Assembly (NCBI RefSeq): GCF_002197845.1
Contig: NZ_NIDE01000017.1
Span: forward strand, 1,286,712 to 1,350,711
Length of the DNA: 64,000 nucleotides
Reading direction: 5' to 3'
DNA from: Fimbriiglobus ruber
Lineage (GTDB): Bacteria > Planctomycetota > Planctomycetia > Gemmatales > Gemmataceae
Shown: one piece after another, positions 1 to 8,212 of the stretch
Position numbering within the stretch: position 1 is the first letter of the stretch
How the letters are laid out: every line of letters starts with the position of its first letter
Position numbers and translations under genes: made by a program
Notes under the pieces: generated by a model
What the model was told of the DNA's origin: nothing
Databases searched by the model: none
Seen by the model: only the letters and a program-made list of their open reading frames with translations

Positions 1-897
1 AATATGAGAAAACAAGGAGAAGAGAAATCCATTCTTAACCTGGATTCGTTCATACAAACCACGCCGAACTGCTTCAGTTATCACGACACGAAGAAGCAGG
101 AACTCCGTGAACAATGCCAGCCGGGTCCTCAGCAGCCATCCTCGGTCGAACCTCAACCACGTTCGGGTCGAACCGCTCTTACTCCAGAGGGCGCTGCCAG
201 CACTCGACGGAGGCGTCCCGCCGGACGACCATTTGGCCGGGCAGGATCGCACGTTTTGTAGCGTTTTCGCGTGGACCCCAGTTACATCCCGCATTCAAAC
301 TGGGCGTGTCGGGTTTGAGCGGCGACGGCGGCCGGTTCGACGCGATTTAGGCAGCCGGCGCCAAATGATCTACCAGTCCTCGCACCCCACCTGCGGCGTA
401 ACGAGGTCATTTATGCCGGCGCGTTGGTAGACTAATTTCTTCTGGCTGCCTTAGCTGTAATCTGTATGTATTAGCTGTAATCTGTATGTATTAGACGACG
501 TGTCGGTCGGACGCGCGGTGTACAATCTGGACATCGTACTCGAACTGATGGGTCCGTGCCAGGGGTAACGGGTTCTGTCAGCAAGGCGTCGACGAGGGTC
601 CGGAGTTGTTCCCCAGACGCGGCACACGGGTCGTCGAGGGGTCGGTCCGGGCGGGCGTATCGGCGTCGGAGGGGGCCGCATACGTGGCCAGTAGGAGGGT
701 CCTGGGGATCGAAAGGGGCATACGGCGTTCCTTCGCTCGATGAGTAATAAGTAAACCCATCGAGGGTCGGGGTGCCGTCCTATTTCATGCACAACCGGGG
801 GTGGGCGAGGGGCAGAAAAAGAATCGCGGTTTGTATCCCCCAGCCCGAGGCCCCAAAAGCCCGGCGTTTCACGGCGATCTCGCACGAGTCATTCAGG
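1..897. other. No recognisable gene; contains a 20-bp tandem repeat
   Basis: I see no convincing gene here. The open frames are Arg/Pro-rich and look like frame shadows of GC-rich DNA. The only clear structure is a perfect tandem duplication of 20 bases at 451-470 and 471-490 in an AT-richer patch, followed by the first four bases of a third copy. The downstream part (about 770-897) lies behind the polyketide synthase stop and may hold its 3' untranslated region. A degraded mobile element is possible but nothing shows it. Confidence 0.5.
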
Positions 898-2001
898 CTA
901 TCTCCACAAAACGGCTTCCGCTACCAACCCGGGACCGAAGCCCAGTGCCACGCACGGCCGCGCGGCCCGCGCGGCGCGGAGCCGTTCGAGAATGAACAAA
1001 ACCGTCGGCGACGACATGTTCCCGCACTCGGCGTACACCGCCCGCGACGGCACCAGCGCGGCGGACGGGAGGCCGAGCCCGTCTTCCACCGCCCCGAGGA
1101 TCTTCGGTCCGCCCGGGTGAACAGCCCAACTCCCAATCTGGGACAGCGTTAGCCCGTGCCCGTCGAGCCATCTCTCTATCCACGGCCGCAGGTGGCGGGC
1201 GATCAACACCGGGATCTTGCGAGAAAGCAGCATCTCGAAGCCCTGATCGCCCACGACCCAGGCCATCGCGTCAGCCGAGTCCGGGATGAGACACGACCCG
1301 GTGGCCGCGATCCGCCAGGGAGACTCCACCTGGTCCGCCCGACCGCCGACGACGGCCGCGGCTCCGTCGGCGAAGAGGGCGTTCGCCACAACCTTGTCCG
1401 GCTCGGCCCCGTAGTGGTAGTGGAGGCTGCACAACTCGACGGCACACAACAGAATCCGGGCGGCCGGGTCGGCGGTCGCGAAGGCGTTCGCGACGCGGAG
1501 CCCGTTGATCGCCCCGTGGCAACCCATGAAGCCCACGTGGGTCCGCTCGACCGTCGCCCGCAGACCAAGCTCCCGGATGAGCGCGAAGTCGACCCCCGGG
1601 GATACGAAGCCCGTACACGAGACCGTGACGAGGTGGGTGATCGCGCCGGGGCTGACGCCCGATTCGCCGACCGCGATCTTCGCGGCGCGGACGGCCAGAG
1701 CCGGCGCCTCGGCCGCGTACGCCCGCATCCGCGTGCCGGTCGTCGGACCGAGACCGGGCGTTGATTCCGTAGGAAGAAAGGCCGACTGGGACTCGCGGGT
1801 GGTGTTGAGCAAATCGTCGACGAGCCGGCGGCCGAGAACTTGATGGCGGGTCTTGATGCCGGAGTGCGAATACACGGCCGGGAGCCACGTCGCGGCGGCC
1901 AGGGCCGGACCACCCAGAGCGCGGGCGCAGCCGAGCGCCTCGTCCTGGCGAAGTTGGCCGGGCGGAAGGGCGGTTCCGATGCCGAGCAGGGCAAAGCTCA
2001 T
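898..2001 (-). CDS. Type III polyketide synthase (chalcone/stilbene synthase family)
   Basis: Predicted to condense a starter acyl-CoA with malonyl-CoA units into an alkylpyrone, alkylresorcinol or similar phenolic lipid. The protein is 367 aa, normal for the family. The catalytic triad is visible: Cys129 in VSCTGF, His295 in WAVHPGGPK and Asn328 in CGNMSS; the C-terminal GFGPGL motif is present. The ATG at 2001 is preferred because it overlaps the upstream oxidoreductase stop (ATGA, 1998-2001), and an upstream in-frame extension would only be shadow. It is the last gene of a methyltransferase / FAD oxidoreductase / synthase operon, which suggests a methylated and redox-modified product. The substrate and product cannot be read from the sequence. 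Confidence 0.93.
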   Translation of the reverse strand: MSFALLGIGTALPPGQLRQDEALGCARALGGPALAAATWLPAVYSHSGIKTRHQVLGRRLVDDLLNTTRESQSAFLPTESTPGLGPTTGTRMRAYAAEAPALAVRAAKIAVGESGVSPGAITHLVTVSCTGFVSPGVDFALIRELGLRATVERTHVGFMGCHGAINGLRVANAFATADPAARILLCAVELCSLHYHYGAEPDKVVANALFADGAAAVVGGRADQVESPWRIAATGSCLIPDSADAMAWVVGDQGFEMLLSRKIPVLIARHLRPWIERWLDGHGLTLSQIGSWAVHPGGPKILGAVEDGLGLPSAALVPSRAVYAECGNMSSPTVLFILERLRAARAARPCVALGFGPGLVAEAVLWR

Positions 2002-3185
2002 GAAACGGCTCCCGGAACGCGGATCGGAATTCGGGCGGGCTGGTTCAGCAACCTGACGACCGGACGGGACAGCACGGGCGCGACGGATAACGCGCGGACA
2101 GCCCAACCCGACAGGCGAGGCGACCGCAAAACCCGTGCCACCACCCGGCAGACCGTCTGGCGAGACCGCACCAACCGGGCATGCGTCGCGTCCCATTCAC
2201 CGGCAAGTGCGTCGGTCCACTCAACCACCCCACGCGCGGCGACTGGAGCAACGGCGGCAGCCGAGGCGACCGCCCACGCCATCCCTTCCCCGGTGAACGG
2301 CTCCACGTACCCGGCCGCGTCGCCGACCGCGAACCACCGCTCGCCGGCCACGTCCCGCGCCGTCCGCGTGAGCGCGGGCGTCCCGCGCCATGCTAGCCCT
2401 GCGAGCCCGGGAATGACCGGCAATCCGGCCACTGCGACAATCTCCGCACCTGCGGCTCCCAGTCCTCCGGCGGCCCGGACAAAGACCGGGTCGAACGCAG
2501 CCGCCACGTCCAGTTTCCCACCCTCGACCCGCACCAGCCCGACGTATCCGCCCCGCCCGACGGCCATGTAAATCGTCCCCGGCTCGTAGAAAGCGGGCGC
2601 GGCATCCGCGATGGCTCCGGCTCCGATCCGCGACGCCGGGTCGATGGTCGCACGGTTCCCCGCGCTCGCGGTAAATTGCCCGTTGAGTCCGTCCGCGGCG
2701 ATCACGACTTTCGTCCTGATACGAGCGTTCTCTTCGCCCGCAGTCAGGTCGACTGATCGGAAATCGTTTTCGACCGGCCCCAGGCGGGCGCTCGTTCCCG
2801 GCAAATACTCTGCGCCCTTTGCAATCGCTTCACGAACGAGGGCCGCGTCAAACGCTTCGCGCGAAATCGCGACACCTCCAGGCAACCGGACACCTGCCCG
2901 TCGTCCGCCCGCGGCGAGTTGAACCCGCGACAACGGCACGGCCCCACATCCTACCGCGACGTGTCCCAACTCCAGCCGGGCCAGCGTGTGCAGCGCCGAC
3001 TGATTTAAACAGCAGCCGCACACCTTCCAGCGCGGGAACGTCGCCTTATCGACGAGCAACGTAGCCACGCCCCGTCGAACGAATTCCCGCGCCGCGACCG
3101 CCCCGGCCGGGCCGGCGCCAACCACCACCACGCCCCAGACCCGAACGGCCGCGTCTTTCACAGTGGTCGTCGCGGCGAGGTTCAC
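1998..3185 (-). CDS. FAD-dependent oxidoreductase of the geranylgeranyl reductase/monooxygenase type
   Basis: A flavoprotein of about 395 aa with an N-terminal Rossmann motif GAGPAG (residues 23-28), the family motif FPRWKVCGCCL (50-60), and a C-terminal FAD-binding segment FAVGDAAGYVEPFTGEGM. Such enzymes hydroxylate or reduce lipid or polyketide substrates. I choose the GTG at 3185 as start because it overlaps the methyltransferase TGA as GTGA (3182-3185), matching the ATGA overlap at the other end. An in-frame ATG at 3221 would give 12 more residues inside the upstream gene. Position between a methyltransferase and a type III synthase points to tailoring of the polyketide; the actual reaction is inference. 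Confidence 0.88.
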   Translation of the reverse strand: MNLAATTTVKDAAVRVWGVVVVGAGPAGAVAAREFVRRGVATLLVDKATFPRWKVCGCCLNQSALHTLARLELGHVAVGCGAVPLSRVQLAAGGRRAGVRLPGGVAISREAFDAALVREAIAKGAEYLPGTSARLGPVENDFRSVDLTAGEENARIRTKVVIAADGLNGQFTASAGNRATIDPASRIGAGAIADAAPAFYEPGTIYMAVGRGGYVGLVRVEGGKLDVAAAFDPVFVRAAGGLGAAGAEIVAVAGLPVIPGLAGLAWRGTPALTRTARDVAGERWFAVGDAAGYVEPFTGEGMAWAVASAAAVAPVAARGVVEWTDALAGEWDATHARLVRSRQTVCRVVARVLRSPRLSGWAVRALSVAPVLSRPVVRLLNQPARIPIRVPGAVS

Positions 3186-3901
3186 GACGGCCCCCACGTC
3201 AATAAGAACCGGCAGGGCCACCGGGATTCAATCACCGCGCCGGCCATACCGGCGCGGGTCGCCAGTTCGCGGGCTTCCGGGATCGTCAGCGCGGCTCGCA
3301 CCGAAAGCGGGCCGTCGACGTGAACCACCGGCGACCGCGTCAACGCCCGACTCGCCAGCCACACCATCACGAATCCGGCCCGTGAACGAACAAGATCGTT
3401 GACCAGCACGAGCCGGGCGGCCGCTTTTCGCAGGCGCCCGAGGAGCGTTTCCGCGTCGGCCTGGTCCAGGTGATGAAGGAACAGCGAACACGTGACGGCG
3501 TCAAATCCCGCGGGGAGTGCGTCCGCGACGGCATCATGTCGAAAGAATTCGACAGCATTCCCAGCCTGCACGGCGGCAGTCCGCGCGATGGCTAATGCCG
3601 TCTCACTCACGTCGCAACCGGCGAACGCGAGATTGCAAATACCCGCCCGGGTGGCCCACCCGGCCAGGCGGATCGGAACGTCGCCCGAGCCGGTTGCCAC
3701 GTCCAACACGCGAACCGTCCGGTCCGGGTTCGCACGGGCCAGGGACGCGATGGCGGGCCAGAGGATTTCGGCGCTGCGGCTCCAACGATTGATGCGGGCA
3801 AGGCCACGAAGCGCGTCTTTATGTGCATCCGGATCGAGATCCGGCTGGTCCATAACTTCGGGCTGGCGGTTCCGGTCGCGCAGGGACGAAAGGAGCGGCA
3901 T
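3182..3901 (-). CDS. Class I SAM-dependent methyltransferase of the polyketide cluster
   Basis: A 239-aa protein with the SAM-binding motif I VLDVATGSGDVP (residues 65-76), an acidic CDVSETALAIAR strand-loop and a post-motif FDAVTCSLFLHHL. These mark a Rossmann-fold small-molecule methyltransferase. It is first in a three-gene operon: its TGA overlaps the GTG start of the FAD oxidoreductase. The likely role is O- or C-methylation of the type III polyketide. The start at 3901 is kept because the N-terminal PEVMDQPDLDP stretch looks conserved; an ATG at 3853 is the alternative. It diverges from trmB, so a promoter for each should lie in 3902-4010. Confidence 0.87.
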   Translation of the reverse strand: MPLLSSLRDRNRQPEVMDQPDLDPDAHKDALRGLARINRWSRSAEILWPAIASLARANPDRTVRVLDVATGSGDVPIRLAGWATRAGICNLAFAGCDVSETALAIARTAAVQAGNAVEFFRHDAVADALPAGFDAVTCSLFLHHLDQADAETLLGRLRKAAARLVLVNDLVRSRAGFVMVWLASRALTRSPVVHVDGPLSVRAALTIPEARELATRAGMAGAVIESRWPCRFLLTWGPS

Positions 3902-4010
3902 GTTCGTCCTGAGGGGCGTGACCGGTCGGACGGGCGGGCACGATCATGGTACACTAGTCGGAGGCGATTCCCAAACCGGGGTCGGGTTCACCGGCGGATT
4001 TCCCGAGATC

Positions 4011-4769
4011 ATGAGCCACCTGCCACGCCGGACCGAGCGCGAATTCGGAGTTCCATTCCCGGGCGAGATCCTGCCCGCGGACCAGTGGGCTCAAACCGCC
4101 CTGAAGAAGATGCCGGACGGCCGCCTGAACTGGGCCGAGCTGTTCGGCCGGACCGCGCCCGTCGTCCTCGACCTCGGCTGCGGCAACGGCCGCTTCCTGA
4201 TCGGCAGCGCCGTCGCGCGAAAGACCCACGACCACTTCGGGACCGACGTTCTACCCGTGGTCATTCGCTACGCGCGGAAGCGGGGCAACCAGCGCGGCCT
4301 CGCCAACATGCGGTTCGCTGTTCTCGGCGCGCACGAATTGCTAGAGAGGTACGTCGAGCCCGGCTCCGTGACCGAGATCCACTGCTACCACCCCCAACCC
4401 TACTACGAACCCGGGCAAGTCCACCGCCGCCTCGTTACGCCCACGTTCCTCGCTCTCGTTCACCGCTGCCTCATCCCCGGCGGCCTGTTCGTCGTCCAGA
4501 CAGACAACCCAGGCTACTGGAAATACATCCGGGCCGTCGCGCCGGTGTTCTTCGACTTCCACGAGCGCATCGGCCGCTGGCAGGACGCCCCCAAGGGCCG
4601 CACCCGCCGCGAGATCGTCGCGATGAAAAAGAACCTGCCGGTCTTCCGCGGGTCCGGCACGGCGAAAGTCGGCCTGAGTGAAGACGAGGCCATCAAGCTC
4701 GCCGAATCGCTCCCGTCGCCCATCTTCGACGCCGACCGACGCCTGCGCGACCTGGACGAGATGGGGTAA
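4011..4769 (+). CDS. trmB: tRNA (guanine-N7-)-methyltransferase-like protein
   Basis: A 252-aa protein of the TrmB family, which methylates guanine-46 of tRNA using SAM. Motif I is VVLDLGCGNGRFL (residues 51-63), followed by HFGTDVLPVVIRYA (SAM ribose contact) and NMRFAVLGAHELL. Where canonical TrmB has FPDPWPK.RH.KRR, this protein has HPQPYYEPGQVHRR (127-140), so the signature loop is diverged though its last residues remain. The start is the ATG at 4011, fitting the usual short N-terminus; the longer open frame upstream is antisense to the methyltransferase. A 46-bp-arm hairpin follows the stop at once. The diverged loop makes the exact tRNA specificity less certain. Confidence 0.8.
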   Translation: MSHLPRRTEREFGVPFPGEILPADQWAQTALKKMPDGRLNWAELFGRTAPVVLDLGCGNGRFLIGSAVARKTHDHFGTDVLPVVIRYARKRGNQRGLANMRFAVLGAHELLERYVEPGSVTEIHCYHPQPYYEPGQVHRRLVTPTFLALVHRCLIPGGLFVVQTDNPGYWKYIRAVAPVFFDFHERIGRWQDAPKGRTRREIVAMKKNLPVFRGSGTAKVGLSEDEAIKLAESLPSPIFDADRRLRDLDEMG

Positions 4770-4770
4770 G

Positions 4771-4880
4771 ATTTTTCGCCGCAGATTAACGCCGATCAAC
4801 GCGGATCAGAAAAGATTAAATCTATTGCATTCTCATCTTTTCTGATCCGCGTTGATCGGCGTTAATCTGCGGCGAAAAAT
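4771..4880. repeat. Long perfect inverted repeat (46-bp arms), probable terminator
   Basis: Arms at 4771-4816 and 4835-4880 are perfectly complementary with an 18-nt loop. The repeat starts two bases after the trmB stop. The arm shares its core (TTCGCCGCAGAT, then GCGGATCAGAAAAGA) with the repeat at 37649-37760, so both belong to one dispersed family. It could act as a strong terminator or RNA-stabilising stem between trmB and recN. Confidence 0.9.
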
Positions 4881-4954
4881 TCCGTGCTGTTCGGCTGTTC
4901 TGATCCCAAAAAGCCGACCTTCACCCTACCAGTGAACCTGCGTACCATGCCGGT

Positions 4955-6652
4955 ATGCTCCGCGAACTATCCGTACAGAATCTCGCGCTCATCGAAGACG
5001 TCCGGGTTGAGCTGGCACCGGGATTCTGCGCCTGGACGGGCGAGACCGGGGCCGGGAAGTCGCTCCTCCTCGGTGCGATCGGGCTCCTCCTCGGCGAACG
5101 GGGAACGGCCGAACACATCCGGGCGGGACAAGATGAACTTCGGGTGACCGGCCGATTTGAACTCACGCGACCGGAGCAACGAGTCGTGGCCGGCGACCTG
5201 TTGCAGACCACCCTCCCGGACGACGAACTCGTTTTGACGCGCCGGCTCGGTCGCTCGGGCCGCAGCTCCGCGCTCGTGAACGAACAGCCGGTCTCCGTCG
5301 CCACCCTCCGGCGGCTCGGCGAGATGCTGGTGGACGTCCACGGGCAGCGGGAGAGCTATTCACTGCTTCAGCCCGCTTACCAGCTCGAATTACTCGACGC
5401 CTTCGGCAAACTCACCGACTTGCGGCAGGCTTACGTGACCGCGGCCGACACGGTTCGCGACCTCCGCCGGCGGCACAAGGAACTGACCGAGGCTCGACAG
5501 ACCCGCCTTCGCGAACTCGCCCTCGCCCGCTTCGAGCGGGACGAACTTGACGCGGCCGGGCTCAAGCTCGGCGAGTGGGACGCGATCCAAAAAGAGCGCG
5601 AGAAACTGCTCCACGCCCAATCGCTCTGCGCCTTCACCGGCTCGGTGGCCGACCGACTGTACGACGCCGAGGGGTCGGTCGCGGTCGTCCTCGGCCGACT
5701 CATCAAGGAAGCCGGCAAGTGGGCCGGGCTGGACAAGCGCCTCGCGGACGTGGCGAAGCGGCTCGAAACGCTCAAGCCCGAGGTGCAAGACCTCGCCGAC
5801 ACCTGCCGCGATCTGTCCGAGTCGTTTGAAGCGAATCCTGAGCGATTGGACGAGATCGAATCCCGGCTGCAGGCCATGAAGAAGTTGGAAGCGAAATACG
5901 GCAAATCGATCCCGGACTTGATTACCTATCGTGGTACCCTCGACGCGAAGGAACGCGACCTCCGGCAACAGGAAGACGACCTCGCCGGAATCGACGGGAC
6001 ACTGCGTAAGGCATTCGCCCAGTTGAAAGACGCCGCGGCGGTTCTCGGAAAGGGGCGGGCGAAAGTCGCAAAGAAACTGGCGGCCGAGGCGCAGAAGCAC
6101 CTCGCGGATCTGGGCATGCCGAAGGCCCGGCTCGACGCCCTCATCGAGCCCGTCTCACTCGGCGACGACCCGAATGTCGGCGACGTGCCCGTGGCCGGCA
6201 CCGACCACCTCGAACTGATGCTGACCGCGAACCCCGGCGAGCCCGGCCGGCCGCTCCGAAAGGTGGCGTCAGGGGGCGAGCTTTCGCGGACGATGCTGGC
6301 CCTCAAGACGGTCCTCGCCGCCCACGACCCGGTCCGCACGCTGGTCGTGTTCGACGAGATCGACGCGAACGTCGGCGGCCGGCTCGGCGACGTGCTGGGG
6401 CAGAAGCTGTCCGCCCTCGGCAAATCGCACCAGGTGCTTTGCGTCACGCACCTGCCGCAGGTGGCGAGTTATGCCACCCACCACTGGACGATCCGCAAGC
6501 AGTCGACCGCGAAGCGCACCTCCACGACGATCACCCACCTGACCGACCGGACCGCCCGTGTCGAAGAACTCGCGATGATGCTCCGCGGCGAGGCCCGGTC
6601 GGAGACAACGCTGAAAGAAGCGGCCGAAATGCTGAAGGCCGCCGCGAGCTGA
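4955..6652 (+). CDS. recN: DNA repair ATPase RecN
   Basis: An SMC-like ATPase of 565 aa, the usual RecN length, acting early in recombinational repair of double-strand breaks. It has Walker A GETGAGKS (29-36), two central coiled-coil stretches rich in Leu, Arg, Glu and Lys, the ABC signature ASGGELSRTM, Walker B LVVFDEIDANVGG, and the C-terminal VTHLPQVASYATHH typical of RecN. The ATG at 4955 gives the standard MLRELSVQNLALIED start. It stands alone: the long hairpin separates it from trmB, and unrelated paralogues follow. RecN is commonly SOS-regulated, but I did not identify a LexA box. Confidence 0.96.
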   Translation: MLRELSVQNLALIEDVRVELAPGFCAWTGETGAGKSLLLGAIGLLLGERGTAEHIRAGQDELRVTGRFELTRPEQRVVAGDLLQTTLPDDELVLTRRLGRSGRSSALVNEQPVSVATLRRLGEMLVDVHGQRESYSLLQPAYQLELLDAFGKLTDLRQAYVTAADTVRDLRRRHKELTEARQTRLRELALARFERDELDAAGLKLGEWDAIQKEREKLLHAQSLCAFTGSVADRLYDAEGSVAVVLGRLIKEAGKWAGLDKRLADVAKRLETLKPEVQDLADTCRDLSESFEANPERLDEIESRLQAMKKLEAKYGKSIPDLITYRGTLDAKERDLRQQEDDLAGIDGTLRKAFAQLKDAAAVLGKGRAKVAKKLAAEAQKHLADLGMPKARLDALIEPVSLGDDPNVGDVPVAGTDHLELMLTANPGEPGRPLRKVASGGELSRTMLALKTVLAAHDPVRTLVVFDEIDANVGGRLGDVLGQKLSALGKSHQVLCVTHLPQVASYATHHWTIRKQSTAKRTSTTITHLTDRTARVEELAMMLRGEARSETTLKEAAEMLKAAAS

Positions 6653-6763
6653 GTGCGTCGAGGATGTACTCGGGCTGTCGTTCCGGTGGTTGACCGCCGC
6701 AAGCCTGTCGTCACTAATTGTTGCGACTCGGTGTCGGATTGAATCACCGCTTGGAGGTGCCCG

Positions 6764-7429
6764 ATGACCGAGGAAGAGTGGCTATCCGCGACCGACCCGA
6801 CCTCAATGCTGGACTTCCTGCGAGGAAAGGCCAGCGATCGGAAGCTGCGGCTTCTTGTGGTGGCGTGGGGGTATTACGATTTTCTGAAGATGTTAGATGA
6901 TTCCAGCAGGGAGGCTGTTGTCGTTGCCGAGCGGTACGCCGATGGACTGGCCGATCGGTCCGAACTGATGACCGCCTTCGGGGAAGCGTTATCAGCCTGG
7001 AATGCCATTGAAATTATCCGGGGCGGGCGTCACGGGAAACGTATCAGGTCGGGCGAAACCTATCAGGCCGCGAAACAAGCAGCTGATGTCGCCCGCACGG
7101 CCTGCGACCCAAAATTGTGCGAGGGAAGATCTACCCTTCGCCTCAGTTGGACGCTGAATGGAGCTACTTTGCACATGTTGTGCGGGTACCTCCGCGACAT
7201 CTTCAATCCCTTCCGCCCAACGACCCTGGACCCCTGTTGGCAAACCCCGACTGTCCTCGCTCTCGCCCAGGGCATCTACACCGACCGGGCCTTCGACCGC
7301 CTCCCGATCCTCGCCGACGCCCTCCAAGAGGCCGGCTGTGACAGCCCCGACCTGCTGACCCATTGCCGCGCCGAATCGGTCCACACCCGCGGTTGTTGGG
7401 CGATCGATCTCCTGTTGGATAAGGAGTGA
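6764..7429 (+). CDS. Gemmataceae-type hypothetical protein (MTEEEW family), copy 1
   Basis: A 221-aa cytoplasmic protein of unknown function. It opens with MTEEEWLSATDPTSMLDFL, then SDRKLRL, ERYADGL, a block LRDIFNPFRPTTLDPCW and a C-terminal CRAESVHTRGCWAIDLLL. I recognise this layout as a multi-copy family of Gemmataceae genomes, but no function is known to me. This copy lost the usual Cys-Cys-Arg-Arg block after RKLRL, having WGYYDF in its place, while copy 2 next door keeps it. A good Shine-Dalgarno (GGAGG near 6753) precedes the ATG. Copy 2 starts 3 bases after the stop, so the two are co-translated. Confidence 0.8.
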   Translation: MTEEEWLSATDPTSMLDFLRGKASDRKLRLLVVAWGYYDFLKMLDDSSREAVVVAERYADGLADRSELMTAFGEALSAWNAIEIIRGGRHGKRIRSGETYQAAKQAADVARTACDPKLCEGRSTLRLSWTLNGATLHMLCGYLRDIFNPFRPTTLDPCWQTPTVLALAQGIYTDRAFDRLPILADALQEAGCDSPDLLTHCRAESVHTRGCWAIDLLLDKE

Positions 7430-7432
7430 GCC

Positions 7433-8107
7433 GTGACGGAAGAGGAATGGACGGCGTGCGAAGACCCGACACCGATGCTGGAGTTCTTGGGCAACCAAGA
7501 GGCGGATCGAAAGTTGCGCCTCTTTGCAGTCGCATGTTGCCGCCGGATCGTACCTCTGTTGAGCCGCCCACAGTTCGCCAAAGTAATCGAACTTGCCGAG
7601 CAATATGCGGATGGCGATGTTTCCGCCGATGTGTGCGAGACCGAGAGACAACTCGTATACACATTTTATGGGTCAGCGGGCTTCGGACGGGGAAAGAATG
7701 TGGATCTCGCGGTTTCCTGGACCGCGATGATCGAGTCGCTGGGGTATTCGTCCCGGGCCGCGATCATCGTGTCCGAAAACGCTCGCCGGCTAGGGAAGAT
7801 GTGGGTGTCGGGTCGTCTATTGAATCGAAAGCAGCAACGCGAGCAAAAGCAGCAGGCCGTCCTCCTCCGCGACATCTTTGGCAACCCCTTCCGCCCCATC
7901 ACCCTCGATTCTTCCTGGCTCACTTCCACCGTCACCGCCCTTGCTCGGCAGATGTACGACTCCCGCGACTTCTCCGCGATGCCGATCCTGGTCGACGCGT
8001 TGCAAGACGCGGGTTGCGGAGACGATCAGGTGCTGAGCCACTGCCGGGGGCCGGGGCCGCATGTGAGGGGCTGTTTTGTTGTCGATGCGTGCCTGAATAA
8101 GACGTGA
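7433..8107 (+). CDS. Gemmataceae-type hypothetical protein (MTEEEW family), copy 2
   Basis: A 224-aa paralogue of the preceding gene. It starts with GTG and has an AAGGAG ribosome-binding site (7422-7427) overlapping the end of copy 1. Shared blocks are MTEEEWTACEDPTPMLEFL, ADRKLRLFAVACCRRI, EQYADGD, LLRDIFGNPFRPITLDSSWL and CRGPGPHVRGCFVVDACL. The CCRR block is intact here, so this is the more typical member. There are no membrane segments or signal peptide. Function is unknown; tandem duplication followed by divergence of copy 1 is the simplest reading. Confidence 0.82.
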   Translation: MTEEEWTACEDPTPMLEFLGNQEADRKLRLFAVACCRRIVPLLSRPQFAKVIELAEQYADGDVSADVCETERQLVYTFYGSAGFGRGKNVDLAVSWTAMIESLGYSSRAAIIVSENARRLGKMWVSGRLLNRKQQREQKQQAVLLRDIFGNPFRPITLDSSWLTSTVTALARQMYDSRDFSAMPILVDALQDAGCGDDQVLSHCRGPGPHVRGCFVVDACLNKT

Positions 8108-8212
8108 ACAGGTTGTCTCCCTGACCGCCAAGACGCCTTTCGCTTTTCGTGCCGCTTTGCGAAGATTCCGTTTTCGTTGCAGTACCCCTCGACCGGGGCA
8201 GGGAGTTTGTGC

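Noticed and set aside
451-885. 144-aa minus-strand open frame at the window start
   Set aside because: Pro/Arg-rich, includes the 20-bp tandem duplication, no recognisable motif or ribosome-binding site.
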